The notes beneath the pieces are model-generated. The model did no database searches. It saw nothing but the letters and a program-made list of their open reading frames with translations, and was not told the DNA's origin. Position numbers and translations under genes: made by a program. Positions 55,537 to 64,000 of a stretch of DNA of 64,000 nt are shown piece after piece; position 1 is the stretch's first letter, and the number at the start of each line of letters is the position of its first letter. Origin of the DNA: Streptomyces sp. NBC_01431 (GTDB lineage: Bacteria > Actinomycetota > Actinomycetes > Streptomycetales > Streptomycetaceae); the NCBI RefSeq assembly GCF_036231355.1, contig NZ_CP109496.1:7502001-7566000 (forward strand), given 5' to 3'.

Positions 55537-56341
55537 TGAAGGTGGCGCCGTCGGGGTCGCTGAGCCGGACCCACTCACCGGCGGCGGTGGCTCCGTGGTC
55601 CACGACCGCGCCGCCGTGCGCCTGGGCCCTGGCGGCATGGAAGTGGGGGTCGCTGACGGAGAAGTGGGTGTGCCAGCGGGGTCGCATTGCGGGGTCGGGC
55701 GCGGCTTCAAGGGCGCCGGAGGTGATGCGGGCCACCGTGTGGCCGTCGTGGCGCAGGATGACTTCCTCGTGCTCGTACTGGACGTCGCAGCATCCCGGTC
55801 GGTCGCCGGCCCAGTCGAGGACCTGCCCGTAGAAGATCGCGGCGTCGAAGGCGTCCCGGGTGTGCAGGCGGGTCCAGACGGGTGCGGTGTCGCGCCAGGT
55901 CTCCCAGTTGTCGATGAGGGGGCCCTGCCAGATCCCGAAGACGGCGCCATCACGATCCGAGGCCAAGGCGCCGCGGCCGGTGTGCAGGGTGAGGGGGCCC
56001 ACCGCCACGGTGGCGCCGCGCTCGCGGATGCGGGAGGCCGTCTCGTCGGCGTCCGTGACGGCGAAGTAGGGCGTCCACGCGGTGGCCACGCGGCAGGCCG
56101 GTGTCAGGGCTCCGAGGCCGGCGACGGGCGCGCCGTCGGCCTGGGCGATCAGGACCTCTTCGCCCAGCACCCCGGTCCGGAAGGTCCAGCCCATCACCGC
56201 ACCGTAGAAGTCGAGAGCCGCATCGAGGTCGCGGACCATCAGGCTCACCCAGCACGGAGCACCGAACACAGCGGCGGTCGTGGGGGTGGGAGAACTTGGC
56301 GGGGGCGTCACGACGGCTCTCACTTTCCGCGATTCCGGCAC
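55517..56341 (-). CDS. VOC (glyoxalase/bleomycin-resistance) family protein, two tandem domains
   Basis: 274 aa. Two paired beta-alpha-beta units: about 28-140 (GAPCWVSLMVRDLDAALDFY to VFGIWQGPLI) and about 145-274 (WTRLHTRDAFDAAIFYGQVL to SDPDGATFTLTATR). Actinomycete proteins of this double type include glyoxalase-like and antibiotic-resistance-like members with no fixed substrate. Cytoplasmic, no obvious operon partner. The first 20 residues are unconserved and a GTG about ten codons in could be the real start. Confidence 0.85.
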   Translation of the reverse strand: MPESRKVRAVVTPPPSSPTPTTAAVFGAPCWVSLMVRDLDAALDFYGAVMGWTFRTGVLGEEVLIAQADGAPVAGLGALTPACRVATAWTPYFAVTDADETASRIRERGATVAVGPLTLHTGRGALASDRDGAVFGIWQGPLIDNWETWRDTAPVWTRLHTRDAFDAAIFYGQVLDWAGDRPGCCDVQYEHEEVILRHDGHTVARITSGALEAAPDPAMRPRWHTHFSVSDPHFHAARAQAHGGAVVDHGATAAGEWVRLSDPDGATFTLTATR

Positions 56342-56730
56342 ACCAGCAGACGGCTACCACCAGTATCGACGACCTGGTGAAAGTTGGTCTTCATCTCTTC
56401 CCCGTGATCGGGCACCGGGGCCATCGGGCCGGTCCAGCCGGGATGCTCCTGCGACCGGTCGTCGGAGAAGGGCGGCTGGGGTGAAGGCCGGCGGCGCCGC
56501 GGGCGTCGGCGGGGCTGGTGGACACGAGACGGACCCTCTTCGGCTGGAGGGCACAGAGACCGTTTCCAGATCGTGCGGGTGCTGCCCGGCCCAGGCCTTC
56601 TCAACCCGGCCATCTCAATCGGACCGGATGCTTGCGACGACGTCACACGACGGCCGCCACGGGAACGGTGTGGCTCTCGCTCGCTTGGGTACCTGATCCG
56701 GCGCGACCGCCCGTCGAAGGGAGTTTTCAC
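56342..56730. other. Gene-free stretch
   Basis: 389 bases between divergent genes. Nothing recognisable besides presumed promoters. Confidence 0.4.
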
Positions 56731-56991
56731 GTGAACGACCGCAGGCCAGAAGGGCCAGGAAGCGCCGGGGCGCCCCATCCCAAGCCCGTTCCCCGGGACC
56801 CGCCGGACCAGCAGGCGGGCACCGACGGCGACCCATGGGAGGCTGGGGGCGAGGCGGCGCAGAGCACGCGCAGCGACCGGCCCGACCCCGACATCCCCGA
56901 CACGGATGTCGCGGGCACGGGCCGCCGAGGGGCGCCGCACTCCGGCAGCAGGCGCCCCGGGCACCCAGTGCCGGACGAGCCAACCGGCTGA
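56731..56991 (+). CDS. Small Pro/Asp/Gly-rich hypothetical protein
   Basis: 86 aa from the GTG at 56731, with GAAGGGAG eight bases upstream. The composition is disordered and acidic (KPVPRDPPDQQAGTDGDPW, DRPDPDIPDTDVAG), ending HPVPDEPTG, an ending I associate with small uncharacterised Streptomyces proteins. No domain or membrane span. Function unknown. Confidence 0.6.
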   Translation: MNDRRPEGPGSAGAPHPKPVPRDPPDQQAGTDGDPWEAGGEAAQSTRSDRPDPDIPDTDVAGTGRRGAPHSGSRRPGHPVPDEPTG

Positions 56992-57378
56992 CCTGGACCG
57001 GGGAGTACCGCGCCGCCGCGGCCCAGCGGCGTGTACGACACCGGTGTCGGGGCTCCGGCGAGTTGCCCGACGGGACGTGTCCGCAGTCGGACGGAGCAGC
57101 CCGTGAATCGGTCGTCGAGCCATCCGATCGCTCGGGGCGTCCAGGCTGCGGAGGCAGGGACGGGGCGGGCAAGTTGTCCTGGTCGAAGACGTTCGTGTCG
57201 TTGCCGGGTGACGCGGTACGGCGGGGCGAGGGCGCACAGGCTCCCCGGTGACCATCCCCCTCGCCGGTCCGATGCCCGGCGGGTTGGCCAAGTTTTCGGC
57301 TAGGGCCCTCAGGAAACCAGAAGCGGCTGTAGCAGGGTGATGGATCGCCCCGGGACCAGTTCGAAACAGGAGTGTCCG
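56992..57378. other. Gene-free stretch
   Basis: 387 bases; no credible gene on either strand. The DinB ribosome site AGGAG lies at its end. Confidence 0.4.
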
Positions 57379-58000
57379 ATGACGACACAGTCCCGCCTGT
57401 CTCCGCTGCTGGAACAGTTCGACTTCGCACGCGAGCGCCTCGCTGACCGAATGACAGGTCCCGTCATGAACAGCGGCGACGGGACGGACGCCAAGGTCGG
57501 CCCCATGGACGACGAGGAATACCTCTGGGAGCCAGTACCTGGCTGCTGGTCGGTACGGTGTCGCGTGGACGGGCCGGCGTCTCGCGCGACTTTCCTGGCC
57601 GGCACCGGCGATTGGGGGACGCGACGCCGCCCCCTACCCGCACCCTTGGCCGCCCCCTTCACCACGACCGCGTGGCGCCTGAGCCACCTCAGCGAAATGC
57701 TCACCCTGCGCGCTGACCACACGGCCGGCGGCCGCGCACTGACCCGGCACGACTACCCCGTCATCGGGGACGCAGCAGGGGCGGTCGCCGCCTTCGACGC
57801 CGGTGCCGCGGCCTGGCGGAGGGCGCTACTGAGCGTTGACGAGGCCGCATTCGGCACCGTGGGGCCATTGCACCTACCCGCACGGCAGCGACCCGGACGA
57901 GCCGTTCATCGACATCGTGTGGTGGGTCAACCAGGAACTGCTGCACCACGGCGCCGAGGTCGCCCTGCTGCGCGACCTCTACCGGGCCCGACGGTACTGA
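57379..58000 (+). pseudogene. DinB-like protein, frameshifted near its end
   Basis: Start ATG at 57379 with AGGAG ten bases upstream. About 160 codons match the DinB/YfiT-like four-helix family common in Streptomyces (RLSPLLEQFDFARERL, MDDEEYLWEPVPGCWSVR, TTTAWRLSHLSEML with a metal-ligand His). The run at 57861-57864 has one G too many; removing it gives HCTYPHGSDPDEPF, WWVNQELLHHGAEVALLRDL and a normal stop at 57998. As written the frame continues with an Arg/Pro-rich tail to 58206. Likely a thiol- or metal-dependent enzyme fold if intact. Confidence 0.75.
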
Positions 58001-58514
58001 CCCCTGCCCACCAGCGGCCCACACGCCGCTTCCCGCTCCAGGGGAAGGCCCGTGTGAGGCAGCGGCGTTCCCCGCGGTTTTCGGTTCCGGAGAGCCGTGC
58101 GTCGGCGTCCGAAGACGGTGAAGCCGAAATGATTATGTGGCTCAGAGACCAGCCGCATGATTCGTCTGACCAAAGCCCCTGCTCGGCAGGTATCGGGGCA
58201 GGTTGAACAGCAAGGTCTCCGTGTCTCGTTGAGCCCTTGGCGGCCAAACCGGGAGAGTGTGACTCTCGTCCCGAGCGCGACTTCCGATTCGTCCGCAACG
58301 ACCACCAAACCGCGGCCACTAGCCCAATCGGGGGTGCCTTCTTAGACGTAATCCTAGGTTGGTCCTGGTTCGTCAACACGGTAATCGCCTCTTTCACCGT
58401 GACACCCGACGCGAAGCCCTAGTGGGCTTTGTGGCTTGTGGTTGCATCTGTCGCGTTGGGGCGTATACGGCAATCGTGCCGTCGATTATCCGTCGAGCCG
58501 GAGGTACTGAGGTC
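58001..58514. other. Gene-free stretch
   Basis: 514 bases of lower GC content than the left part of the window. Short frames overlap on both strands with no family resemblance. Confidence 0.4.
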
Positions 58515-58814
58515 GTGGGCACACGTGGATGGGTCCAGGCAGTTCGTGTGCTCGTGGCCGGAAGGCGCGCTCGTCCCTACCCGTACGGATTGCTCGCGCC
58601 CGTGGCGCGTGTCGCTACACCTGAAGCCGCTGACGAGGTCCGCAGGTTCTTGGCAGGCCACGGGATCCGGTCCACTGTCGCCCCCAGCCAGCCCCATTGG
58701 CGAAGGAGAGGCGTGCGATCGCAGATGCGTTTCCAGGTGCTGGTCTTCATCGAGGACGTTTCGCTCGCCAGGCACCTGGTGATCCTGTGGACCGTCCCGG
58801 TTCGCCCGGCCTGA
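58515..58814 (+). CDS. Small hypothetical protein
   Basis: 99 aa from the GTG at 58515, with GGAGG ten bases upstream. Contains YGLLAPVARVATPEAADEV and RRFLAGHGIRSTVAPSQ, then MRFQVLVFIEDVSLARHLV, a beta-alpha-beta pattern like small Streptomyces proteins that repeat the phrase YGLL-P-VA with a C-terminal VLVF strand. No known function. The frame is open further upstream but without a good start. Confidence 0.5.
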   Translation: MGTRGWVQAVRVLVAGRRARPYPYGLLAPVARVATPEAADEVRRFLAGHGIRSTVAPSQPHWRRRGVRSQMRFQVLVFIEDVSLARHLVILWTVPVRPA

Positions 58815-59508
58815 CGGTGTCGCGTGTGGTCCCGAGTGTCGATCTCGATGGCGGTTTCGAAGACGGTTGCCTCGGTGGTCCTCAACTCCGTCGTCATCCG
58901 GTCGCCTTCGTGGCCGTCGGATCGGCCCGGAGCCCCAAAGGCCGATGCCGACAGTCCGGCAAACTCGGTCCGCCCCGCTGTGAGAGTACGGCAAATGCGG
59001 CGGACAAGTCGCGTTCGGCGCCTCCGCGTCAGCACCTGCCGATTCACCCACCTGCTCCAATCATGCGCATGCGCCCATGGGTGAATAGCCGCCGTTCTCC
59101 ACAACCCAAGACCGGCACTACATTCATATCGCCACTCTTTCACCTCGTCCGAGTGAAAAACTCCGGCCAAGCGCCCCGCTCTCGCGCGAATGGGTGCGAT
59201 ATGGGGCTACGTTGGCAGAACGGGAAGTTTATTGTCGTGGCGCAGCGGAGTGAGGGTGGGCACACATGCTCATCGGACGAGGAGATCGGTTCCTTGACCA
59301 GCCATACGTTGCTTTCGGTCACGGCAGACAGACCGACCCTTCTCGGAGTGGCGTTGTTTTCTGATGCCTCCACTGATCGATGCTCATTCAGTCTCAGTGC
59401 CCCGCAGGGCCGGGACGGCCGTATGCCGGTGCAGCAGTTCGGCACGCGTCCGCTCGCCAGAGAGGGTTAAGTCCGTGCCAGCACACAGCAAGTAGCCAGG
59501 AAGAAGCG
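58815..59508. other. Gene-free stretch upstream of the second qcrB
   Basis: About 690 bases with local AT-rich patches near 59100-59150 and 59220-59240. No credible gene. It should contain the qcrB promoter. Confidence 0.4.
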
Positions 59509-59595
59509 ATGGAACACGGGCCACAGCCCGCAGGACACAAGTGTGGCGCGGTCGCCGGAGAAGGCGGCCCCAACCTCCGGGAGCACGACGCATGA
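59509..59595 (+). CDS. 28-aa ORF translationally coupled to the second qcrB
   Basis: ATG at 59509 with AGGAAG eight bases upstream. The peptide begins MEHGPQPAGHKCGAVAG and ends REHDA; its stop overlaps the qcrB start as ATGA. It holds one Cys and three His residues and may be a leader peptide or small subunit, or just a coupling device. Confidence 0.45.
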   Translation: MEHGPQPAGHKCGAVAGEGGPNLREHDA

Positions 59596-61232
59596 CCTCT
59601 GCGCACCACACCCCTTCTTCCGGTCATCGTGCAGGGCCGACTTCCAGCGGGGAGAAGCTCGCGACCTGGGCGGACGGTCGCCTCGGCTTGTTCGCGATCG
59701 CCAAGCCGAATCTCAGGAAGATCTTCCCCGATCATTGGTCTTACATGCTCGGGGAGGTGGCGCTCTACTCCTTCCTCGTCATCATTCTGACTGGTGTCTA
59801 TCTGACGTTCTGGTTCAAGCCCAGCATGGCTGAGGTCGTTTACGACGGATCGTATGTTCCGTTGATCGGCGTCCGCATGAGTCAAGCTTTCGAGTCGACC
59901 ATGAACATCAGCTTCGCGCTACGCGGTGGCTTGCTGCTCCGGCAAATCCACCACTGGGCAGCCATCGTATTCATCGCATCCATGCTCGTGCATATGATGC
60001 GAGTCTTCTTCACCGGCGCGTTCCGTAAGCCCCGAGAGATCAACTGGCTCTTTGGTGCCGGGCTGCTGATTCTCGGAATGTTCGACGGCTTCATGGGCTA
60101 TTCGCTCCCGGACGACTTGCTGTCCGGCACCGGAGTCCGCTTCATGGAGGGGGCGATGCTCTCCGTGCCGATCGTCGGCACGTACATTTCCTTCTTCTTC
60201 TTCGGTGGAGAGTTCCCCGGCGTGGAATTGATCGCGCGGCTGTTCACCATCCACGTGCTGCTGATCCCAGGCATCATGCTGGGTCTGCTCGTGGCCCACC
60301 TGATGCTGGTCTTCTACCACAAGCACACTCAGAGCTTGGGCCCAGGCAGGTCCAACAAGAACGTCGTTGGAATGCCTCTGCTGCCGGTCTACATGGCCAA
60401 GGCAGGCGGTTTCTTCTTCCTCGTCTTCGGCGTCCTGGCTGCAATGGGGGCCATCGCCCAGATCAACCCGATCTGGAGTTACGGCCCCTACCGGCCCGAT
60501 CAGGTGACGACCAACGCCCAACCCGACTGGTACATGGGCTACTCCGAAGGTCTGATCCGCCTCATGCCCGGCTGGGAGATCAATTTCCTGGGTCACACTC
60601 TCCAGCTCGGAGTGTTCATCCCCCTGGTCGTCTTCCCGACCGTCCTCCTGATCCTGTGGCTGTATCCGTTCTTGGAGGCCTGGATCACCGGCGACGATCG
60701 TGAACACCACATCACCGAACGCCCCCGCAACAACCCGGTGCGTACCGCGTTCGGCGCTGCCTGGACCGCCGTGTATGTGCTCCTGCTGCTCGGCGGCGGC
60801 AACGACCTGTTGGCCACGCACTTCCAACTGTCGATCGACGTGATCACCTGGGCCGCTCGGGTCGGTTTCTTCGTGGTGCCGGTCGTCGTATTCGTCATCA
60901 CCAAGAGGATCTGTCTCGGACTCCAGCGCCGCGACAGGGAAAAAGTGGAACACGGCCGCGAGAGCGGCGTTATCAAGCGCCTGTCGCACGGCGAATACGT
61001 CGAGCTTCACGAGCCCCTTTCGCGGGAACAGCTGTTCACGCTCACCGCGCACGAGCAATACCTTCCCCGCGAGATGCCGCCGACGACCGATGAAAGCGGT
61101 GTTCAGCGAAAGGTCAAGTGGATCGAGAAGCTGCGTGTCAGGCTCTCAAGGGCCTACTTCGGTGAGGAGGGCCAGATCCCGAAGGTGACTGCTGAGGAAC
61201 ACAAGGAGCGGGTCAGCAGCGGTCATCACTGA
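59592..61232 (+). CDS. qcrB: Cytochrome b subunit of the bc1 complex (second, stand-alone copy)
   Basis: 546 aa from the ATG at 59592. It follows canonical Streptomyces QcrB closely: KLATWADGRLGLFAIAKPN, FPDHWSYMLGEVALYSF, heme ligands in RQIHHWAAIVF, SMLVHMMRVFFTGAFRKP, LFTIHVLLIPG and VAHLMLVFYHKH, Qo-site PDWYMGYSEGLIR, and the C-terminal extension with LSREQLFTLTAHEQYLP. No qcrC, qcrA or cta genes flank it. Codon use is less GC-rich than in the polysaccharide genes, which may mean separate acquisition. It probably exchanges with the main QcrB in the respiratory supercomplex. Confidence 0.93.
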   Translation: MTSAHHTPSSGHRAGPTSSGEKLATWADGRLGLFAIAKPNLRKIFPDHWSYMLGEVALYSFLVIILTGVYLTFWFKPSMAEVVYDGSYVPLIGVRMSQAFESTMNISFALRGGLLLRQIHHWAAIVFIASMLVHMMRVFFTGAFRKPREINWLFGAGLLILGMFDGFMGYSLPDDLLSGTGVRFMEGAMLSVPIVGTYISFFFFGGEFPGVELIARLFTIHVLLIPGIMLGLLVAHLMLVFYHKHTQSLGPGRSNKNVVGMPLLPVYMAKAGGFFFLVFGVLAAMGAIAQINPIWSYGPYRPDQVTTNAQPDWYMGYSEGLIRLMPGWEINFLGHTLQLGVFIPLVVFPTVLLILWLYPFLEAWITGDDREHHITERPRNNPVRTAFGAAWTAVYVLLLLGGGNDLLATHFQLSIDVITWAARVGFFVVPVVVFVITKRICLGLQRRDREKVEHGRESGVIKRLSHGEYVELHEPLSREQLFTLTAHEQYLPREMPPTTDESGVQRKVKWIEKLRVRLSRAYFGEEGQIPKVTAEEHKERVSSGHH

Positions 61233-61332
61233 GCTTCTTCAGAATGGCCATCGATCGGGTGATGCGATCTGACGAACAAGCAGGTCAGAGGCGTAGATCG
61301 CCACGCTCGGGTGACCAAGTTGAAGAAGCTCA
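61230..61332. repeat. Inverted repeat after qcrB
   Basis: TGAGCTTCTTCA (61230-61241) and its exact complement TGAAGAAGCTCA (61321-61332), 79 bases apart, starting at the qcrB stop codon. It could form a long-looped terminator or be an old duplication scar. Confidence 0.5.
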
Positions 61333-62246
61333 CTGATCGAGCGCTACGTGTGATGAAGCCTCGGGTGCTGAATCCTGCACCGCTGGCGACGACGAGGATG
61401 GGGGCCGGGTTCGAGGGCGGCCGCCCTGGCCCGGCACCCCATCCGCGGGCCAAATGTGCACGAGCATGACGTGCCTGGCAACGACCACGTTCTCGGCCCT
61501 TTTCGCGCCTGAGAGCCATGAAGGAGTCGTCGCCGTGCTCAGCGCGGGCCGGTTCCGCGTAGTCACCCCGGTACGGCGCAACGCCGGATCGGGAGGGCTT
61601 CATGAAGAAGTCCGGCCCATTGGCGCCCTCCTTCTCCAACAGGCGTTGAGGCCGGTGCGGTGGCGCGAGCCACTGCCCCATAGCCGATCGAGCGCGGTTC
61701 GTGCCGGGGCGCGGCCGACGTCCTGGTCTCCGCATCGAGCGAGAGGTCAACCGAGCCAGAACTCATGGAATTGAGGGCAGGGGCGGGAACGCGTCAGGGC
61801 CCCGCTGTGCGGAGCCCTGACGAGGTGCGCCTACTGAGGGGGAGGCGGGTTGTTCAACGAGCCCGTCGCCGATCAGATACCGGGCGGTGTCCCTTTGCCG
61901 CGGTACGCCCGGCGGGTGCTGCGTGGGGGCGCGGGGTTTCGCGCCTGCTCTGCGAGCAGTCGGCGAATCTGTCGACACCAGCTCGCGGTCGGCCGCGGCG
62001 TTCTGAGCGGCCGTCGCACTTGTGCGGCAGCATCCCGTAGCGGGCCGTACCACCCGCTGAGGTGCCTGCGGTCTCCAGGACTTTGGGCTCACGGAGTTCG
62101 GCACTTTCAGGTTCCTGGACCGCGCAGGATGTCAGTGTTTCCCGAATACTTGGCGTGCCCATGCCCGCATGCCCACCCGCTCGGGCTGCTGCCCACAGCC
62201 CCAGTCGTGCACGCGGCTTGCACGACTCGGGGCTACCGGGCCGGCG
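61233..62246. other. Gene-free stretch of about 1 kb
   Basis: Apart from the inverted repeat at its left end I find no gene, RNA or mobile element. Open frames on both strands are short and Arg/Pro-rich, as expected from shadow frames in GC-rich DNA. Confidence 0.45.
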
Positions 62247-62639
62247 TCAGAGGAGCCGCTGCGGGCCCTGGTACTGGTTGACGGGTGCGACGTTGCACGC
62301 GGCCTTGGGGCCGCCGAGCAGGTGTCCGCCGATGCCCTCGCCCTCGGGCATCGGAATCAGGCAGCGTCCGTCGATGTTGATGAGCGGGGCGCCGTAGGTG
62401 TTGAGGATGCCGCCGGAGTCGCCCGCGATGGCGGTGTCACCGTTACGGGTTCCGAAGTCGGTGGCACCGGTGCCGCTCGCGGTGGGGCCCTGGGCGATAC
62501 GGGCGAGGCGGATGCTGTCGTGCGCGTTGACGAAAGTGGTCTTGACCTCGGGCCCCGTGGTTTGTGCCGAGGCGGGCACGGCGATGGCCATCGTTGCGGC
62601 AGTGGCGAAAGCCGCCCCGGCGATAAGCTGCTTGATCAC
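62247..62639 (-). CDS. Small secreted protein of unknown function
   Basis: 130 aa from the GTG at 62639, with GGGAG eight bases upstream. Signal peptide about 1-24 (KQLIAGAAFATAATMAIAVP, then ASAQ). The mature 105 residues contain TFVNAHDSIRLARIAQGP, GTRNGDTAIAGDSGG and two Cys (GRCLIPMPEGEG and KAACNVAP), which could form one disulfide. The size and two-Cys layout recall small Streptomyces surface proteins such as rodlins, but the resemblance is too weak to name. Confidence 0.65.
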   Translation of the reverse strand: MIKQLIAGAAFATAATMAIAVPASAQTTGPEVKTTFVNAHDSIRLARIAQGPTASGTGATDFGTRNGDTAIAGDSGGILNTYGAPLINIDGRCLIPMPEGEGIGGHLLGGPKAACNVAPVNQYQGPQRLL

Positions 62640-63061
62640 GGTTGTGCTCCCATTCGGTGGATCAGCGAGGATGACAGGCGCGCTGAGTGGGATACCTGCC
62701 GCCCCTACTAGGGGTGTTCGGCGGGTCATGGCCTGGGTCGCAACGGCTGGCAAGGTGCCTCGCAACGTTGCCGGAGCGCCCTGAGAGTTCCGCTGTCACG
62801 ACGCTCCGGCGCCTTGCGGTGCACCGCACCCGCGGCCGCGCCCCGTCCGACCCTGGGCCACCGGGCGCTCTCCGGAACGAAGAACATGCGCAACACGTCA
62901 CAAATTGCGCTCATTCGGGCCAATACCCCCGCTCGCTGACCTGATGATCAGTTAGCCACACCGCACTCCCTGGTGGTCCGGCGCCGCGGCGGCCCGGCAT
63001 GGTGCATGGATGCGTGACTGCCCGGGGGAAGGCAGGGACGAGCGCCTCCCGAAGCCGCCGC
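62640..63061. other. Gene-free stretch
   Basis: 422 bases between the secreted-protein gene and the SDR. No gene supported; upstream part should hold the promoter of the secreted-protein gene. Confidence 0.4.
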
Positions 63062-63814
63062 TTACGCCCGTCGTCCGCCGTCCACCGAGAGCGCGATCCC
63101 TGTGATGTACGAGGCGGCGTCCGAACAGAGCCAGACCGTGGCCGCGGCCGCCTCCTCCGGCGTGGCCATCCGGCCCAGCGGGGTGATCGCCTCCTGCATC
63201 GCGATCAGGTCGGTTCCGGCCGCCACCCGCTCGAACCCGGGCGTGCGGGTCGGGCCGGGGCAGACCGCGTTGACGCGAACACCACGCGGTGCGTAATCCA
63301 CCGCGGCGGTCTTGGTGAGGCCGACCACGCCGTGCTTGGCGGCGACATAGGCGGGGGCGGTGGGGATGGCGTACAGACCGCCGTTGGACGCGACGTTGAC
63401 GATCGCGCCGCCTCCGCGGCTTTCCAGGGCGGGCAGTTCGTACTTCATGCACAGGAAGGTCCCGCCCATATTGACGTGGGCCACCCGCTCGAACTCTTCC
63501 AGACTCATCCGGTCCAGCTGCTGGTGGTGGGAGTCCAGGCCGGCGTTGTTCACGGCGAAGTCGAGACCGCCGTACGTCTCCACCGTGCGCTCCACGGCCG
63601 TGCGCACCGCGTCCTCGTCGACGATGTCGACGCGCAGCACCAATGCCTCCCCGCCGCCCTTCCTGATCATCTCGGCGGTCACGGCCGCACTGGCCTCGTC
63701 GATGTCGGTGACGGTGACGTCGGCGCCCTGGCGGGCCAGCTCGATCGCCGCCGCTCGGCCGATTCCGCTGCCGGCCCCCGTCACGAGTCCGGCCTTTCCG
63801 GCGAAGTTGCTCAC
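63062..63814 (-). CDS. Short-chain dehydrogenase/reductase (classical SDR)
   Basis: 250 aa from the GTG at 63814, with GGAGGAAC upstream; the ATG at 63832 lacks such a site. Cofactor motif TGAGSGIG (about 12-19), acidic DIDEA at the end of beta-2, which favours NAD(H), NNAG (about 88-91), catalytic Ser in IVNVASNGG, Tyr and Lys in YVAAKHG, and CPGPTRTP. The end ITGIALSVDGGRRA is typical. It oxidises or reduces a hydroxyl/keto substrate that cannot be named from sequence. Confidence 0.9.
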   Translation of the reverse strand: MSNFAGKAGLVTGAGSGIGRAAAIELARQGADVTVTDIDEASAAVTAEMIRKGGGEALVLRVDIVDEDAVRTAVERTVETYGGLDFAVNNAGLDSHHQQLDRMSLEEFERVAHVNMGGTFLCMKYELPALESRGGGAIVNVASNGGLYAIPTAPAYVAAKHGVVGLTKTAAVDYAPRGVRVNAVCPGPTRTPGFERVAAGTDLIAMQEAITPLGRMATPEEAAAATVWLCSDAASYITGIALSVDGGRRA

Positions 63815-64000
63815 GATGTTCCTCCAGTGCATATTGCGTCCGGCGGTGTCCGACCGCTCAGGCGACTGACAGGGGTGTTCACGACGGCCGACGGCGAAGC
63901 CTCGGCCGGGCGTGGTGCGGGTGCACGCCGGAGGCCGTTGGCTTCTCCGTCACGCGTGCGTTTTGACCGCCGTGCGCTCCGACCGCCACGGACATCCGCG
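63815..64000. other. Right-edge intergenic sequence
   Basis: 186 bases upstream of the SDR gene to the window edge; presumed SDR promoter, no feature recognised. Confidence 0.4.

Noticed and set aside
58577-59170. 197-codon minus-strand frame as a gene
   Set aside because: Overlaps the better supported small gene at 58515 and shows no domain, ribosome site or typical codon bias.
61230-61332. Inverted repeat as ends of an insertion sequence
   Set aside because: Only 79 bases between the arms, no transposase, no target duplication seen.
1-64000. tRNA, rRNA, riboswitch or CRISPR array
   Set aside because: No cloverleaf, rRNA-like segment, conserved riboswitch core or regularly spaced repeats were seen; a covariance-model scan was not possible.

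Overview
The window looks like chromosomal DNA of a high-GC, plant-polymer-degrading actinomycete, most likely Streptomyces or a close relative such as Streptacidiphilus. The signs are third-position G/C bias, GTG starts, CBM2-linked secreted cellulases, CebR-type operators (TGGGAGCGCTCCCA), and actinobacterial QcrB, CtaD and CtaF proteins. I saw no rRNA, tRNA, CRISPR array or intact transposase. The genus call is inference from gene content.

Region 1 (1-14200): the start of a secreted GH54-like arabinofuranosidase that runs off the left edge; a GntR/FCD regulator divergent from a CUT1 sugar ABC operon that ends in an unrecognised 654-aa protein; then a LacI-regulated unit (LacI, lipoprotein, two permeases, GH63/GH37-like glycosidase) with three near-identical TCGAACCGGTTCGA operators.

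Region 2 (14200-31100): a cluster of secreted cell-wall enzymes: GH9, GH12-CBM2, CBM2-GH6, CBM2-GH48, GH5_4-X2-CBM46, and a clan-A arabinofuranosidase-like protein. GH42 and GH43 enzymes without signal peptides lie among them. Two perfect CebR-type operators sit at the GH9 and GH48 promoters, but no cebR lies in the window. Several genes are damaged: the GH9 C-terminus is interrupted by an inverted GH3 fragment, and GH42 and the arabinofuranosidase-like gene each carry a TGA plus a +1 frameshift.

Region 3 (31200-48200): a coherent import-and-processing locus, probably for xyloglucan oligosaccharides. A large LplA-type binding protein with LplB/LplC-type permeases, a LacI regulator, GH42 and GH36 run leftward. 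GH3, a CE7 esterase, GH1 and a YicI-like GH31 alpha-xylosidase run rightward. The divergent promoter carries two TCGAAGCGCTT operators. The predicted flow is extracellular cutting by cellulases and GH5_4, uptake by the ABC transporter, then removal of xylose, galactose, acetyl and glucose units in the cytoplasm.

Region 4 (48200-64000): a mixed accessory region. It holds a gutted molybdopterin oxidoreductase, a hemerythrin, a partial second respiratory set (qcrB-ctaD-ctaF), a VOC protein, a frameshifted DinB gene, a second stand-alone qcrB preceded by a 28-codon coupled ORF, a small secreted protein and an SDR. Gene density is low here, with several gene-free stretches of 0.4-1 kb.

At least four genes (GH9 tail, GH42, the arabinofuranosidase-like CBM2, DinB) are broken by exactly one extra base in a G/C run. 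Consensus errors should be excluded before these are called true pseudogenes.
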